From assembly GCA_018902795.1 (NCBI GenBank), contig JAHIQD010000004.1, positions 186,001 to 250,000 of the forward strand: 64,000 nt of DNA, read 5' to 3'. The notes under the pieces were generated by a model. It searched no databases. It saw only the letters and a list, made by a program, of their open reading frames with translations, and was not told the DNA's origin. This document shows, one piece after another, positions 26,665 through 35,691 of this stretch; position 1 is the first letter of the stretch; the number at the start of each line of letters is the position of its first letter. A program made the translations under genes and the position numbers. The stretch is from Bacteroidota bacterium. GTDB lineage: Bacteria > Bacteroidota > Bacteroidia > Flavobacteriales > Weeksellaceae.

Positions 26665-27717
26665 TTAAAGGATATGAGAAAGTATTTTAATGTATTTTTC
26701 GATGCCTTCATCGAGTTCTTTTTGGTAAATAAATTCGTCCGCAGTATGTGAGCGGGTAGAATCTCCGGGACCCATTTTAACAGAATCGAAAGGCATTAAA
26801 GCCTGATCCGAAACCGTCGGAGATCCGTATAAACTGCAGTTTTCTTTCTGCGCTGCCAGTACAAAAGGATGATCCAAATCAATTCGGGAAGAATTCAAAG
26901 CCAGAGATCTGGGCCGAATTTCAGATTCGAGTTCATTTCTGAAAATCTCCACAATTTCTGAATTCGAATAATGTTCATTGGTTCTTACATCGATCGTAAA
27001 ATGACACTGATCCGGAACCACATTGTGTTGTGAGCCCGCATTAACAATCGTAACGGTCGCTTTTACTTTGCCCAGAACTTCGGAAATTTTATCAAACTCA
27101 AAATTCTGCACTTTCTGAATATCGCGAACCGCTTTATAAATCGAGTTGTCATCATTTACATGTGCCGCGTGAGAAGCTGTTCCTTTTGCCACACAGTTTA
27201 AAACCACCAAACCTTTTTCTGCAATCGCCAAATCCATTTTCGTGGGCTCTCCGACCACCGCAAAACTGATTTTTCCTAAATCTTCCAGAATACTGCTGAC
27301 TCCGTTTTTACCGGAAATTTCTTCTTCAGCGGTTGCAGCATAAATTAAATTATACTTGATTTTTTGAGCATAAAAATGCGTAAAAACCGCCCATAAACTA
27401 ACCAGACTTGCGCCTGCATCGTTACTTCCCAACCCAAAAATCTTTCCGTCTTTTTCCACCGCTTTGAACGGATCCAGCGTGTAAGCTGAATTTGGTTTTA
27501 CCGTGTCGTGATGGGAATTGAGCAGAATTGTCGGCAGATTTTCATCGAAATAAAGATTTTTCGCCCAGATGTTATTTCCTTTTCTCTGAAACGGAATGTT
27601 TTTAAGATGCAAATAGTTCTCAATAATTGTTGCAGTATTTTCCTCTTCCTTACTTAAGGAAGGCGTTTCGATGAGTTCAATCAGAAAATTACGGGCATCG
27701 TTTTTTAAAATTTCCAT
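26665..27717 (-). CDS. argE: M20 peptidase-family N-acetylornithine/acetylcitrulline deacetylase
   Basis: 350 residues. M20 metal-binding motifs NSHHDTVKPNSA (His/Asp), GSNDAGAS, AATAEEEISG (catalytic Glu) and VGEPTKMDLAIAEKG. In this operon the ornithine carbamoyltransferase acts on an N-acylated substrate, so this enzyme probably deacylates N-acyl-citrulline rather than N-acyl-ornithine. Its start codon shares a base with the argB stop (TAATG). Confidence 0.88.
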   Translation of the reverse strand: MEILKNDARNFLIELIETPSLSKEEENTATIIENYLHLKNIPFQRKGNNIWAKNLYFDENLPTILLNSHHDTVKPNSAYTLDPFKAVEKDGKIFGLGSNDAGASLVSLWAVFTHFYAQKIKYNLIYAATAEEEISGKNGVSSILEDLGKISFAVVGEPTKMDLAIAEKGLVVLNCVAKGTASHAAHVNDDNSIYKAVRDIQKVQNFEFDKISEVLGKVKATVTIVNAGSQHNVVPDQCHFTIDVRTNEHYSNSEIVEIFRNELESEIRPRSLALNSSRIDLDHPFVLAAQKENCSLYGSPTVSDQALMPFDSVKMGPGDSTRSHTADEFIYQKELDEGIEKYIKILSHIL

Positions 27718-28505
27718 TAATGTAAACTGATATTTGTTCCAGGTTTTTCGCTGGTGAAATAGTTTTCCAGCGCGTCACTTTTTAGAATTCTTGCCTCTTC
27801 CACGCCGTGATACAATGCTCTGAAAGCTGTCTGAAGCTTTGGAATCATTCCGTCTGCAATCTGTTTGGTTTCTTTCATGTGCGTAAAATCAGTTTTGGAA
27901 ATCTCCGGAATCAGCGAACTTTCATCGGTAATATCTTTTAAAACGCCGTTTTTCTCAAAACAGTAAAGGAGATGAACTTTATAATTTGCAGACATTGCTT
28001 TAGCGATCTCCGCCGCCATCACATCGGCATTGGTATTTAAAAGCTCTCCTTCTTCGCTGATGCTGATGGAATTAACAACAGGAATAATATTTTTATCAAT
28101 GAAATTTTCAAAAACCGTTTCATCCACCTTCACAATGTCGCCCACGAAACCGTAATTAATAACCGAAGCATCTCTTTTTTTCGAAACGATACAGTTCAGA
28201 TCAGCTCCTGAAAGTCCTATTGCCACAAGCTTCTCAGCCGATAACCCCGCAACGATATTTTTATTGATTAATCCTGCATAAACCATGGTACAGAGTTCCA
28301 AAGTTTCCGCAGAAGTAATGCGTCTCCCTTCCACCATCTGTTGAGGAATGAACAGTTTCTGCGCCAATTCTGTTACTTTTTTCCCGCCGCCGTGCACTAA
28401 AATAACCTTTTGTCGGGCTGCAGCAATGGCGCGCAGACAGGTTTTCAGCGTTTCTTTATTGTTGATGGTTTCACCGCCAATTTTTATGATGATTAAATCT
28501 TCCAT
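27717..28505 (-). CDS. argB: Acetylglutamate kinase
   Basis: 262 residues. IIKIGGETI and VHGGGKKVTEL are the nucleotide and substrate glycine loops; NTNADVMAAEIAKAM is the third kinase signature. It phosphorylates N-acetylglutamate in the second step of the pathway. The N-terminus is short, without the extra helix that makes some homologues hexameric and arginine-sensitive, so feedback inhibition is uncertain. One base separates it from the upstream carbamoyltransferase stop. Confidence 0.94.
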   Translation of the reverse strand: MEDLIIIKIGGETINNKETLKTCLRAIAAARQKVILVHGGGKKVTELAQKLFIPQQMVEGRRITSAETLELCTMVYAGLINKNIVAGLSAEKLVAIGLSGADLNCIVSKKRDASVINYGFVGDIVKVDETVFENFIDKNIIPVVNSISISEEGELLNTNADVMAAEIAKAMSANYKVHLLYCFEKNGVLKDITDESSLIPEISKTDFTHMKETKQIADGMIPKLQTAFRALYHGVEEARILKSDALENYFTSEKPGTNISLH

Positions 28506-28506
28506 T

Positions 28507-29460
28507 TTAAAATGAATTTTCGAGAATTTTCTTAATGATTAACTGTGCAGAAAGCGTTCTGTTGTTCGCCTGCTGATAAATTAAAGAGTTGGCAGAATCT
28601 AAAACTGCATCGCTCATTTCCAGATTTCTTCTTACGGGAAGACAGTGCATGAACTTCGTTTCAGGGTGTGTTTTCAGAAATTCTTCGCCCAAAAGCCAGT
28701 TTCCATTAACTTCCGGCATCGTTCCATATTCATCGAAAGATGACCAGTTTTTCACATAGACAAAATCAGCATCCTTCAGCGCTTCTTCCTGATTGTGATA
28801 TACTTTTGCATCGCCTGTAAAATCTTTGCTCAAATCGTAACCTTCCGGATTTGCAATGCAGAAATCGACATCGGCAGCGTTCATCCATTCCGCAAAAGAG
28901 TTTCCAACGGCTTGTGGAAGTGCTTTGATGTGTGGCGCCCATGACAGAACCACTTTCGGCTTCTGTGGTTTTTTCCAGTTTTCACGGATTGTAATTAAAT
29001 CCGCAAAACTCTGTAAAGGATGTCGGGTTGCAGATTCCAAAGAAATCACGGGAACCGTTGCATATTTAATGAAAGAATTCAGTACAAACTCGCTGTAATC
29101 TTCGTCACGGTCTTTCAATCCCGGAAAACATCTTAAACCGATGACATCGCAATATTCACTTAAAACTTTTGCGGCATCTTTGATGTGTTCAACGGTAGAG
29201 CCGTCCATCACCGCATTTTCTGTAAATTCCCAGTTCCAGGCGTCCTGTCCGGCATTGATGACCTGAACCTGCATTCCTAGGTTCATTCCTGCCTTTTGGC
29301 TGCTCATTCTTGTTCTCAAACTTGGGTTCAAAAAGACTAAACCAAGGGTTTTGTTTTTTCCTAAATCCCCGAAACCGTAAAGATTTTTTTTAAGTTCCAG
29401 CGCTTCCTGAACTAGGCTTTCAGGATTTGATATATCGTTGACTGAAGTGAAATTTTTCAT
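28507..29460 (-). CDS. argF': N-acylornithine carbamoyltransferase (AOTC/SOTC family)
   Basis: 317 residues. The carbamoyl-phosphate site is FLNPSLRTRMS (43-53), and HCLPVRRN is near the C-terminus. QDAWNWEF and VMDGSTVEHIKDAAKVL match the N-acetyl- and N-succinyl-ornithine transcarbamylases of Xanthomonas and Bacteroides rather than true OTC. The single residue that decides between them (Glu in AOTC, Pro in SOTC, in the D-G-x-x-?-E-H stretch) is Val90 here, so the acyl group used is not settled. The neighbours argC, argD, argB and argE complete the acylated pathway. Confidence 0.93.
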   Translation of the reverse strand: MKNFTSVNDISNPESLVQEALELKKNLYGFGDLGKNKTLGLVFLNPSLRTRMSSQKAGMNLGMQVQVINAGQDAWNWEFTENAVMDGSTVEHIKDAAKVLSEYCDVIGLRCFPGLKDRDEDYSEFVLNSFIKYATVPVISLESATRHPLQSFADLITIRENWKKPQKPKVVLSWAPHIKALPQAVGNSFAEWMNAADVDFCIANPEGYDLSKDFTGDAKVYHNQEEALKDADFVYVKNWSSFDEYGTMPEVNGNWLLGEEFLKTHPETKFMHCLPVRRNLEMSDAVLDSANSLIYQQANNRTLSAQLIIKKILENSF

Positions 29461-29463
29461 TTT

Positions 29464-30603
29464 CTAAATTGAATTTAAAACTGATTGGAGTGATGAAATA
29501 AAATAATCCATTTCTGGATACGAAATTGTCAGCGGCGGCAAAAGCCTCATGGTTAAAGGATCAGACGCGCTTCCGACAAAGATTTTAAATTCGTCCCTCA
29601 GTTTTTTTGAAACCTGTGACGAAGGAATTTCAAAATCGATTCCGATGAGAAGCCCTTTTCCCCGGATTTCCTTGATCTGAGAAACTTCCTTTAAATTCTG
29701 AATTAAATATTCTCCTTTCTGAAGAGATTCCTCAATAAGGTTTTCGTTTTCAATAATATCAAGAACTGCAATTGCAGCAGCACATGCTAAATGATTTCCA
29801 CCAAAAGTAGTGCCGAGCATTTTATGTTTGGCCGGAATTTTCGGGGAAACCAAAACACCACCAATCGGGAAACCGTTTGCCATTCCTTTTGCGGTAGTAA
29901 TGATATCCGGTTTCACCCCGAAATACTGATGTGCAAAGAATTTTCCGCTTCTTGCATATCCTGATTGAATTTCATCGGAAATAAAGAAAACTGAGTTTTC
30001 AGCACACAATTCTGAAATTTTCACCATCAATTCAAGAGACGGAATCTGAATACCGCCAATTCCCTGAATTCCTTCAATAATAACTCCCGCCAAATCCTGA
30101 ATATTTTCAGAAAAAAGTTTTTCAAATTCTTCAACATTATTCCATTCACAGAAAATAAAATTCGCGGTTTCGTTCACAGGCGCGACAATCGAAGGATCAT
30201 CGGTTGCAGCAACCACCGCAGAAGTCCGGCCATGAAAAGAGTTTTTGAAGGTGATAAATTTCTTTTTTCCGGAAGTGAACGACGCAATTTTCAGCGCATT
30301 TTCATTGGCTTCCGCGCCGGAATTACACAGAAAAAGGCTGTAATTTTCATAACCGGAAATTTTTCCGAGTTTTTCAGCCAATTCTTCCTGCTGTTTATTG
30401 ATCACAGAATTGGAATAAAACCCAATCTGATCCAGTTGATTTTTAATTTTTTCAACGTAAAAAGGATGCGAGTGTCCCACAGAAATCACCGCGTGACCTC
30501 CATAGAAATCGAGATACTCAGTCCCGTTTTCGTCCCAGAGTTTACAGTTTTCTGCCTTTACAATATTTACGGGCATCAAAGGATATACATCAAATAATTT
30601 CAT
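29464..30603 (-). CDS. argD: Acetylornithine aminotransferase
   Basis: 379 residues. Class III PLP aminotransferase: NSGAEANENALKIA, FHGRTSAVVAATDD, ISDEIQSGYARSGKFFAHQYFGVKPDIITTAKGMANG with the Schiff-base Lys in TTAKG, and TFGGNHLACAAAIAV. It makes N-acylornithine from the semialdehyde with glutamate as donor. Two to three bases from both neighbours. Confidence 0.95.
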   Translation of the reverse strand: MKLFDVYPLMPVNIVKAENCKLWDENGTEYLDFYGGHAVISVGHSHPFYVEKIKNQLDQIGFYSNSVINKQQEELAEKLGKISGYENYSLFLCNSGAEANENALKIASFTSGKKKFITFKNSFHGRTSAVVAATDDPSIVAPVNETANFIFCEWNNVEEFEKLFSENIQDLAGVIIEGIQGIGGIQIPSLELMVKISELCAENSVFFISDEIQSGYARSGKFFAHQYFGVKPDIITTAKGMANGFPIGGVLVSPKIPAKHKMLGTTFGGNHLACAAAIAVLDIIENENLIEESLQKGEYLIQNLKEVSQIKEIRGKGLLIGIDFEIPSSQVSKKLRDEFKIFVGSASDPLTMRLLPPLTISYPEMDYFISSLQSVLNSI

Positions 30604-30605
30604 GA

Positions 30606-31580
30606 CTAAAAAACGGAAGGTTTAAGGTTTAATCCGGCTTTTTCATTAAAACCGAACATCAGATTCATATTTTGGATGGCCTGTCCGGAAGCACCTTTCA
30701 AAAGATTGTCGATCGCAACATGCACGGCGAGATTTTTACCCACTTTTTCGATATAAACAACCGCTTTATTCGTATTGACGACCTGTTTCAAATCAATCGG
30801 GCTCGCAGAAACGAAGACGAATTTTGAATATTTGTACGCGTATTTATAAATTTCTTCGATTTCTGACTGAGACAAATCGCTTTCCATTATTAAGGAAACA
30901 AAAATTCCACGCGTAAAATCGCCTCTCCACGGAATAAAATTAATTTCAGTTTTGGTATCAGAAATTAGGGAAATACTTTTTTCAATTTCTGCAATATGTT
31001 GATGCGTAAAGGTTTTGTAGGGAGAAATATTATCATTCCGCCAGTTGAAATTCAGCGTTTGGTGAAGCGCTTTTCCTGCTCCTGTAGAACCTGTAATTCC
31101 GACACACTGGATTTTTTCAATTTTTTCCTGTTTTAGAATAGGCAAAATTCCAAGCTGAATTGCGGTAGCAAAACATCCCGGATTTGCGATGTAAGAAGAC
31201 TTCGCAATTTTTTCTTTGTTGAATTCGGCAAGTCCGTAAACGAATTTTTTGTCATTCCATTCTTCATCCACACGGAAATCATTACCAAGATCGATGATTT
31301 TGGTTTCCGGAGCAATTCGTTTTTCATTTTCGATGAGCCAGTTTTTGCTTTCCCCGTGAGGAAGGCAAAGGAAAAGAATATCTGCCGGCTGCGCTAAATT
31401 TTCAAATTTCAAAGTAGTTTCCCCGAAAAGATCTTTGTGCACATCTGAGATAAATTCGCCCTGAAGACTTTGGCTTGTAACGAAAGAGATCTCCACATTT
31501 GGGTGATACAGCAGAATTCTAATCAATTCACCTGCCGTAAAACCTGTTCCTCCTACAATCCCTGCTTTTATTTTTTCCAT
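30606..31580 (-). CDS. argC: N-acetyl-gamma-glutamyl-phosphate reductase
   Basis: 324 residues. NADP site IVGGTGFTAGELIRILLYHP and active-site Cys in IANPGCFATAIQL, with the later HQHIAEIEKS histidine region. It reduces the phosphorylated acylglutamate to the semialdehyde. Starts 1 bp after the argG stop. Confidence 0.95.
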   Translation of the reverse strand: MEKIKAGIVGGTGFTAGELIRILLYHPNVEISFVTSQSLQGEFISDVHKDLFGETTLKFENLAQPADILFLCLPHGESKNWLIENEKRIAPETKIIDLGNDFRVDEEWNDKKFVYGLAEFNKEKIAKSSYIANPGCFATAIQLGILPILKQEKIEKIQCVGITGSTGAGKALHQTLNFNWRNDNISPYKTFTHQHIAEIEKSISLISDTKTEINFIPWRGDFTRGIFVSLIMESDLSQSEIEEIYKYAYKYSKFVFVSASPIDLKQVVNTNKAVVYIEKVGKNLAVHVAIDNLLKGASGQAIQNMNLMFGFNEKAGLNLKPSVF

Positions 31581-31581
31581 A

Positions 31582-32772
31582 TTAATTCTTGTTGTTTACC
31601 TGATAATAAATGCTCAGCGCATTCGAATATATTTTTGAGAAGCCTTTCACGTCAGATTCTGTCCAGGTTTTGTTCATTTCTCCATAAGAACCGAATTCCG
31701 AAGACATCAGATCGTTTGGAGATTCAATTCCAATCAAACTGAAATGATAAGGTTTCAGTATAATTTTAACGATTCCGTTCACTGTTTTCTGAGAGCTTTG
31801 GAAAAGTGCTTCAAAATCTTTCATCACCGGATCCAAGACCAAACCGTCGTGAAGATAGTTTCCGTAAGACAGACTCAATTGGTCTTTAATTAAAAGCTGA
31901 TTTTTCGTCAGCGTATGTTTTTCAAGCAAATGATGCGCTTTCAGAATAATTAATGGTGCGGCAGCTTCAAAACTTACGCGGCCTTTAATTCCGATAATCG
32001 TGTCACCCACATGGGTGTCGCGACCAATTCCAAAAGCCTGTGCAACCTCCTGAATATATTGAATTGCTGCGATTGGTTTTGAAAATTCCTGACCGTTTAC
32101 TGCCGTGATTTCTCCTTTTGCAAACGTGATGGTCATTTCTTCAGGTTCTGTTTTTGAAACCTGAGTTGGATAGGCGGTTTCTGGTAGTGACAGATTGGAA
32201 GTCAATGTCTCTTTTCCGCCCACCGAAGTTCCCCAAAGTCCTTTATTAATCGAATATTGTGACTTTTCGAAATTAATTTCAAAACCGTTTTCTTTCAAAA
32301 ACTCAATCTCTTCATTTCTTGAAAGTTTCAGATCACGGATTGGTGTGATAATTTCAATTTCCGGCAAAAGAATCTGGAAAATACTGTCGAATCTTACCTG
32401 ATCATTTCCCGCACCCGTACTTCCGTGGGCGATTGCTTTCGCACCGATTTTCTTCGCGTAATCTGCAATAGCCGTTGCCTGGAAAACCCTTTCCGAACTT
32501 ACCGAAAGCGGATAGGTATTGTTTTTCAGAACATTTCCGAAAATTAAATATTTAATACATTTCTGGTAATAATTCTCCGCATCATCAATCACATGGAAAG
32601 ATTTCACGCCCAATTGATAAGCGCGCTCCTCCGTTTTTTTGATTTCCTCATCGGAAAATCCGCCCAGGTTTACCATCACTGCATGCACTTCCAATTGCTT
32701 TACTTTTGAAAGGTAAACTGCACAAAAAGAGGTATCCAATCCGCCACTGTAAGCCAAAACTACTTTTTCCAT
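31582..32772 (-). CDS. argG: Argininosuccinate synthase
   Basis: 396 residues. ATP pyrophosphatase loop AYSGGLDTSFCAVYL and AHGSTGAGNDQVRF; GRDTHVGDTIIGIKGRVSFEAAAP later. It joins citrulline and aspartate using ATP. The start overlaps the end of the GNAT gene by 13 bp, which suggests coupled translation. Confidence 0.95.
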   Translation of the reverse strand: MEKVVLAYSGGLDTSFCAVYLSKVKQLEVHAVMVNLGGFSDEEIKKTEERAYQLGVKSFHVIDDAENYYQKCIKYLIFGNVLKNNTYPLSVSSERVFQATAIADYAKKIGAKAIAHGSTGAGNDQVRFDSIFQILLPEIEIITPIRDLKLSRNEEIEFLKENGFEINFEKSQYSINKGLWGTSVGGKETLTSNLSLPETAYPTQVSKTEPEEMTITFAKGEITAVNGQEFSKPIAAIQYIQEVAQAFGIGRDTHVGDTIIGIKGRVSFEAAAPLIILKAHHLLEKHTLTKNQLLIKDQLSLSYGNYLHDGLVLDPVMKDFEALFQSSQKTVNGIVKIILKPYHFSLIGIESPNDLMSSEFGSYGEMNKTWTESDVKGFSKIYSNALSIYYQVNNKN

Positions 32773-33401
32773 AACATTGTTTTTATTTTTTTGAATTTCG
32801 AAAACAACTTCTGGTCATTTTCAGATTTGGTATTATTCTTATTTTCCGCTATTTTGCTTTCGTTCGGGTTGTAAAGCATTGCGGTGCAAAGGCAGTTTTT
32901 ACGTTCTTTGCTTACCAGGATTTCATAGTTCACGCAGCTTTTACAGCCGCTCCAGAAGATATCATCCTGTGTCAGCTCTGAATAAGTAACAGGTTTATAG
33001 CCGAGGTTGCTGTTGATTTTCATCACGGCGAGTCCTGTGGTTAAGCCGAAAAGCTTTGCGTTCGGATATTTTTCTCGTGAATAATTGAAAATCACTTCTT
33101 TAATAGCCCGCGCCAAACCAGCTTTCCTGAAGTTTCTCGAGACGATAAGCCCCGAATTCGCTACATAGGTTTTGTTGCTCCAGGTTTCGATATAACAGAA
33201 ACCTGCCCATTCGCCTTTTTCAGAAAAGGCCATCACTGCTTTCCCTTCGTTGATTTTCTCTTCAAGGTAGGAAGCGGTACGTTTTGCAATTCCGGTTCCA
33301 CGCTCTTTGGCGGATTCTTCAATTTCTTTTAGAATCGCCGGAACAAATTTAAGATGCTGATTTTCAGCAACTGTAACTATAAATCCATTATTAATTTCCA
33401 C
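32760..33401 (-). CDS. GNAT acetyltransferase, probable ArgA-like N-acetylglutamate synthase
   Basis: 213 residues from a GTG at 33401; no in-frame ATG fits. The GNAT core is visible at SGLIVSRNFRKAGLARAIKEV (acetyl-CoA loop). First gene of the arginine operon, so it most likely acylates glutamate to start the pathway, a non-canonical ArgA. Residues 153, 156, 170 and 172 are cysteines in C-x2-C and C-x-C pairs, a possible metal site not typical of GNAT enzymes. The role comes from context, the fold from motifs. Confidence 0.85.
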   Translation of the reverse strand: MEINNGFIVTVAENQHLKFVPAILKEIEESAKERGTGIAKRTASYLEEKINEGKAVMAFSEKGEWAGFCYIETWSNKTYVANSGLIVSRNFRKAGLARAIKEVIFNYSREKYPNAKLFGLTTGLAVMKINSNLGYKPVTYSELTQDDIFWSGCKSCVNYEILVSKERKNCLCTAMLYNPNESKIAENKNNTKSENDQKLFSKFKKIKTMLWKK

Positions 33402-33420
33402 TTCTATCTAAATTAAAGCG

Positions 33421-33428
33421 CAAAATTA
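33421..33428 (-). promoter_or_regulatory. -7 box of the arginine operon promoter
   Basis: Reverse-strand TAATTTTG, a perfect TAnnTTTG, 19 bp before the GTG start of the first gene. No clear -33 TTTG. Confidence 0.6.
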
Positions 33429-33510
33429 GATATTTTTTGTGAAATAATAAAAACATTTAGATTTAATTTTTAATTAGCATGTAGAATTTAATTAAAAAAT
33501 CTATGAAACA

Positions 33511-33540
33511 AAAAAAGCACAGATAAAATCTGTGCTTTAT
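33511..33540 (-). terminator. Terminator of the SPFH-Arc unit
   Basis: AAAGCACAGAT and ATCTGTGCTTT form a perfect 11-bp stem with a short loop, followed on the reverse strand by TTTTTTTG. It lies 20 bp past the Arc-like gene's stop. Confidence 0.8.
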
Positions 33541-33560
33541 GATATTTGGATGTTTATTGG

Positions 33561-33737
33561 TTAACTTTTCTTCTTTTCGGGCTCTGTTGGTTTATGTTTT
33601 CTTCCTGACTCCACGAGGGTTTTATGCAGCAGAAACTCGATCTGCCCGTTCACACTGCGGAATTCATCATTCGCCCACTTTTCCAGAAGTTTGTAGGTCG
33701 CTTCATCAATTCGGAGAACAAAATTTTTCTTGGCCAA
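33561..33737 (-). CDS. Small Arc-like (ribbon-helix-helix) protein starting at TTG
   Basis: 58 residues beginning (TTG)AKKNFVLRIDEATYKLL, then EKWANDEFRSVNGQIEFLL. The pattern F-x-L-R-I/V-D...L..WA..E.RS.NGQIE..L is the Arc/MetJ ribbon-helix-helix form, normally a dimeric DNA binder. The gene starts 14 bp after the SPFH stop, with no ATG in the gap. The basic tail (RKHKP...EKKKS) is disordered. Probably made with the SPFH protein; a regulatory or scaffold-linked role is inference. Confidence 0.8.
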   Translation of the reverse strand: MAKKNFVLRIDEATYKLLEKWANDEFRSVNGQIEFLLHKTLVESGRKHKPTEPEKKKS

Positions 33738-33751
33738 AACGATCGTTTTTT

Positions 33752-34618
33752 TTAGTTATATAAAGTTCCGGCATTCAAAATGGGCTGTGCCGCTTTTTCG
33801 CCGCAAAGCACCACCATAAGATTGGATACCATCGCCGCTTTTCTTTCATCATCAAGCTCAACAATATTTTCTGCTGAAAGTTTTTTCAGGGCGAGATCTA
33901 CCATTCCAACTGCGCCTTCTACAATTTTTGTTCTTGCAGCCACAATTGCGGTTGCCTGCTGACGCTGAAGCATTGCGCCTGCAATTTCGGAGGCATAAGC
34001 AAGGTGAGAAATTCTGGCTTCCTGAATGATGATTCCGGCCTTCGAAAGTCGGTCCGTAAGTTCCTGTTCTAAAATCTGATTGATTTTTTCGCCACCTTCT
34101 CTTAAGGTAATCGGGGCATGATCATCTTCCAGATTATCGTATGGAAAACTCATCGCCAAATGCCGAACCGCCGCCTCACTCTGCATCTTTACAAAATCCA
34201 TATAGCGTTCCACATCGAAAGCAGCCTTATAAGTATCACCCACTTTCCATACCATTACCACCCCGATTTCGATGGGATTTCCCATTTTGTCATTAACTTT
34301 TAAAGTCTGTCCCTGTAAGTTTTCGGATCGCAGGGAAATTTTGAGGGAAGAATACAAAGGATTGATGAAAAACAGGCCATTGTCTTTTACGGAGCCCACA
34401 TATTTCCCGAAGAAATTCAGGACTCGCGCATGATTGGGCTGAATAATCATTAAACCTTTCATAAAAAAAGCAAAAGCAATAAAGCAGAGAATCCCCAAAA
34501 TGACAAAAGTGGTATTCTGATCAACGCCGTTAATGAAAAAATAAATTCCTGCAACGAAAAGAAGCAGACAAATCACCAATGCAAGGTAACCTGAGAGTGG
34601 TTTTAAAGTTTTTTCCAT
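33752..34618 (-). CDS. SPFH-domain (band 7) membrane protein
   Basis: 288 residues. Two N-terminal membrane segments (residues ~10-30 and ~38-55) then an SPFH domain (IIQPNHARVLNFFGKYVGSVKDNGLFFINP) and a helical oligomerising stretch (ISHLAYASEIAGAMLQRQQATAIVAARTKIVEGAV). Such proteins form large membrane rings linked to microdomains or proteases. It precedes the Arc-like gene. Confidence 0.9.
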   Translation of the reverse strand: MEKTLKPLSGYLALVICLLLFVAGIYFFINGVDQNTTFVILGILCFIAFAFFMKGLMIIQPNHARVLNFFGKYVGSVKDNGLFFINPLYSSLKISLRSENLQGQTLKVNDKMGNPIEIGVVMVWKVGDTYKAAFDVERYMDFVKMQSEAAVRHLAMSFPYDNLEDDHAPITLREGGEKINQILEQELTDRLSKAGIIIQEARISHLAYASEIAGAMLQRQQATAIVAARTKIVEGAVGMVDLALKKLSAENIVELDDERKAAMVSNLMVVLCGEKAAQPILNAGTLYN

Positions 34619-34767
34619 GATTAAAGATTTTTAGTGTTTGATGTTAATTTGATATCATAAAGATATAACAATATTTCTAATCATTCAAATTATTTTCAAT
34701 GAATCTGTTGCGGTTTTCGAAAAATGGAACGGGAATTTATTTCCAGCCCCGATGGCAATGGAAATCC

Positions 34768-34806
34768 TTTTTTTACGGGCGCGGCTAAGCCGCGCCCGTA
34801 AAAAAA
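34768..34806. terminator. Long perfect hairpin, probable bidirectional terminator / dispersed repeat
   Basis: An 18-bp perfect stem (34768-34785 with 34789-34806) closes on the 3-nt loop TAA. The arms contain ACGGGCGCGGC and GCCGCGCCCGT, flanked by T7 and A7 runs. It lies between scoB and the SPFH gene. The GC-rich core stands out in AT-rich DNA and resembles the 20931-21048 element. Confidence 0.7.
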
Positions 34807-34916
34807 GATTGCAATGAACAGCGGGACCGTACTTCAAAAGAAGAAAAGATCTTCATGCTGCATAAAAAAATCCCTTTCAAAACTGAAAAGGATATTATAT
34901 TTGGATTAAATTCTGT

Positions 34917-35570
34917 TTAAAACTGCATCTCAGGAATTTCTCCTTCGATGATTAAATCGGCTTCTGTTGCTTTGATAATGTCTTCCACGGAAACTCCGGG
35001 CGCTCTTTCAAGCAGTTTGAAACCATTTGGGGTAATATCCATCACCGCTAACTCTGTAACCACTTTTTTCACACAGCCAACTCCGGTTAAAGGAAGCGTA
35101 CATTTTTTCAGAATTTTGCTTTCGCCGGCTTTGTTGACGTGCATCATTGCTACGATAATATTTTCGGCAGACGCTACCAAATCCATCGCTCCGCCCATGC
35201 CTTTCACCATTTTGCCGGGAATTTTCCAGTTGGCAATATCACCGTTTTCTGAAACTTCCATTGCTCCGAGAATGGTAAGATCTACTTTCTGGCTTCTGAT
35301 CATCCCAAAACTGAAAGCTGAATCGAAAAATGAGGCTCCGGGAAGCGTGGTAATGGTTTGCTTTCCGGCATTAATTAAATCCGGATCTTCATCACCTTCG
35401 AATGGGAAAGGACCCATACCGAGAACACCGTTTTCACTCTGAAATTCCACGGAAATATCCTGTGGGACGTAATTTGCCACCAATGTTGGAATACCGATTC
35501 CGAGATTTACATAATAGCGGTCTTTTACTTCTTTAGAAATCCTTTGTGCGATCTGTTCTTTTGTGAGCAT
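34917..35570 (-). CDS. scoB: Succinyl-CoA:3-ketoacid CoA-transferase subunit B
   Basis: 217 residues. Class I CoA-transferase beta subunit; SENGVLGMGPFP contains the Glu that forms the CoA thioester, with GAMEVSENGDIANWKIPGKMVKGMGGAMDL following. It makes acetoacetyl-CoA from acetoacetate and succinyl-CoA together with ScoA. Unusually, its partner is 2 kb away across an ABC transporter gene on the other strand. Confidence 0.94.
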   Translation of the reverse strand: MLTKEQIAQRISKEVKDRYYVNLGIGIPTLVANYVPQDISVEFQSENGVLGMGPFPFEGDEDPDLINAGKQTITTLPGASFFDSAFSFGMIRSQKVDLTILGAMEVSENGDIANWKIPGKMVKGMGGAMDLVASAENIIVAMMHVNKAGESKILKKCTLPLTGVGCVKKVVTELAVMDITPNGFKLLERAPGVSVEDIIKATEADLIIEGEIPEMQF

Positions 35571-35666
35571 AATTAAAAGTTTAACTGCAATTTAAACAAT
35601 TTACCCTTAATACAAAAGCAAAAACAAGTTCAATAAAAATAAAAATGACAGTCTTAATTATATCAT

Positions 35667-35674
35667 TATTTTTG
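35667..35674 (+). promoter_or_regulatory. -7 box of the ABC transporter gene
   Basis: TATTTTTG, 17 bp before the ATG at 35692. Confidence 0.65.
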
Positions 35675-35691
35675 CAAACTAGATTCAACAA

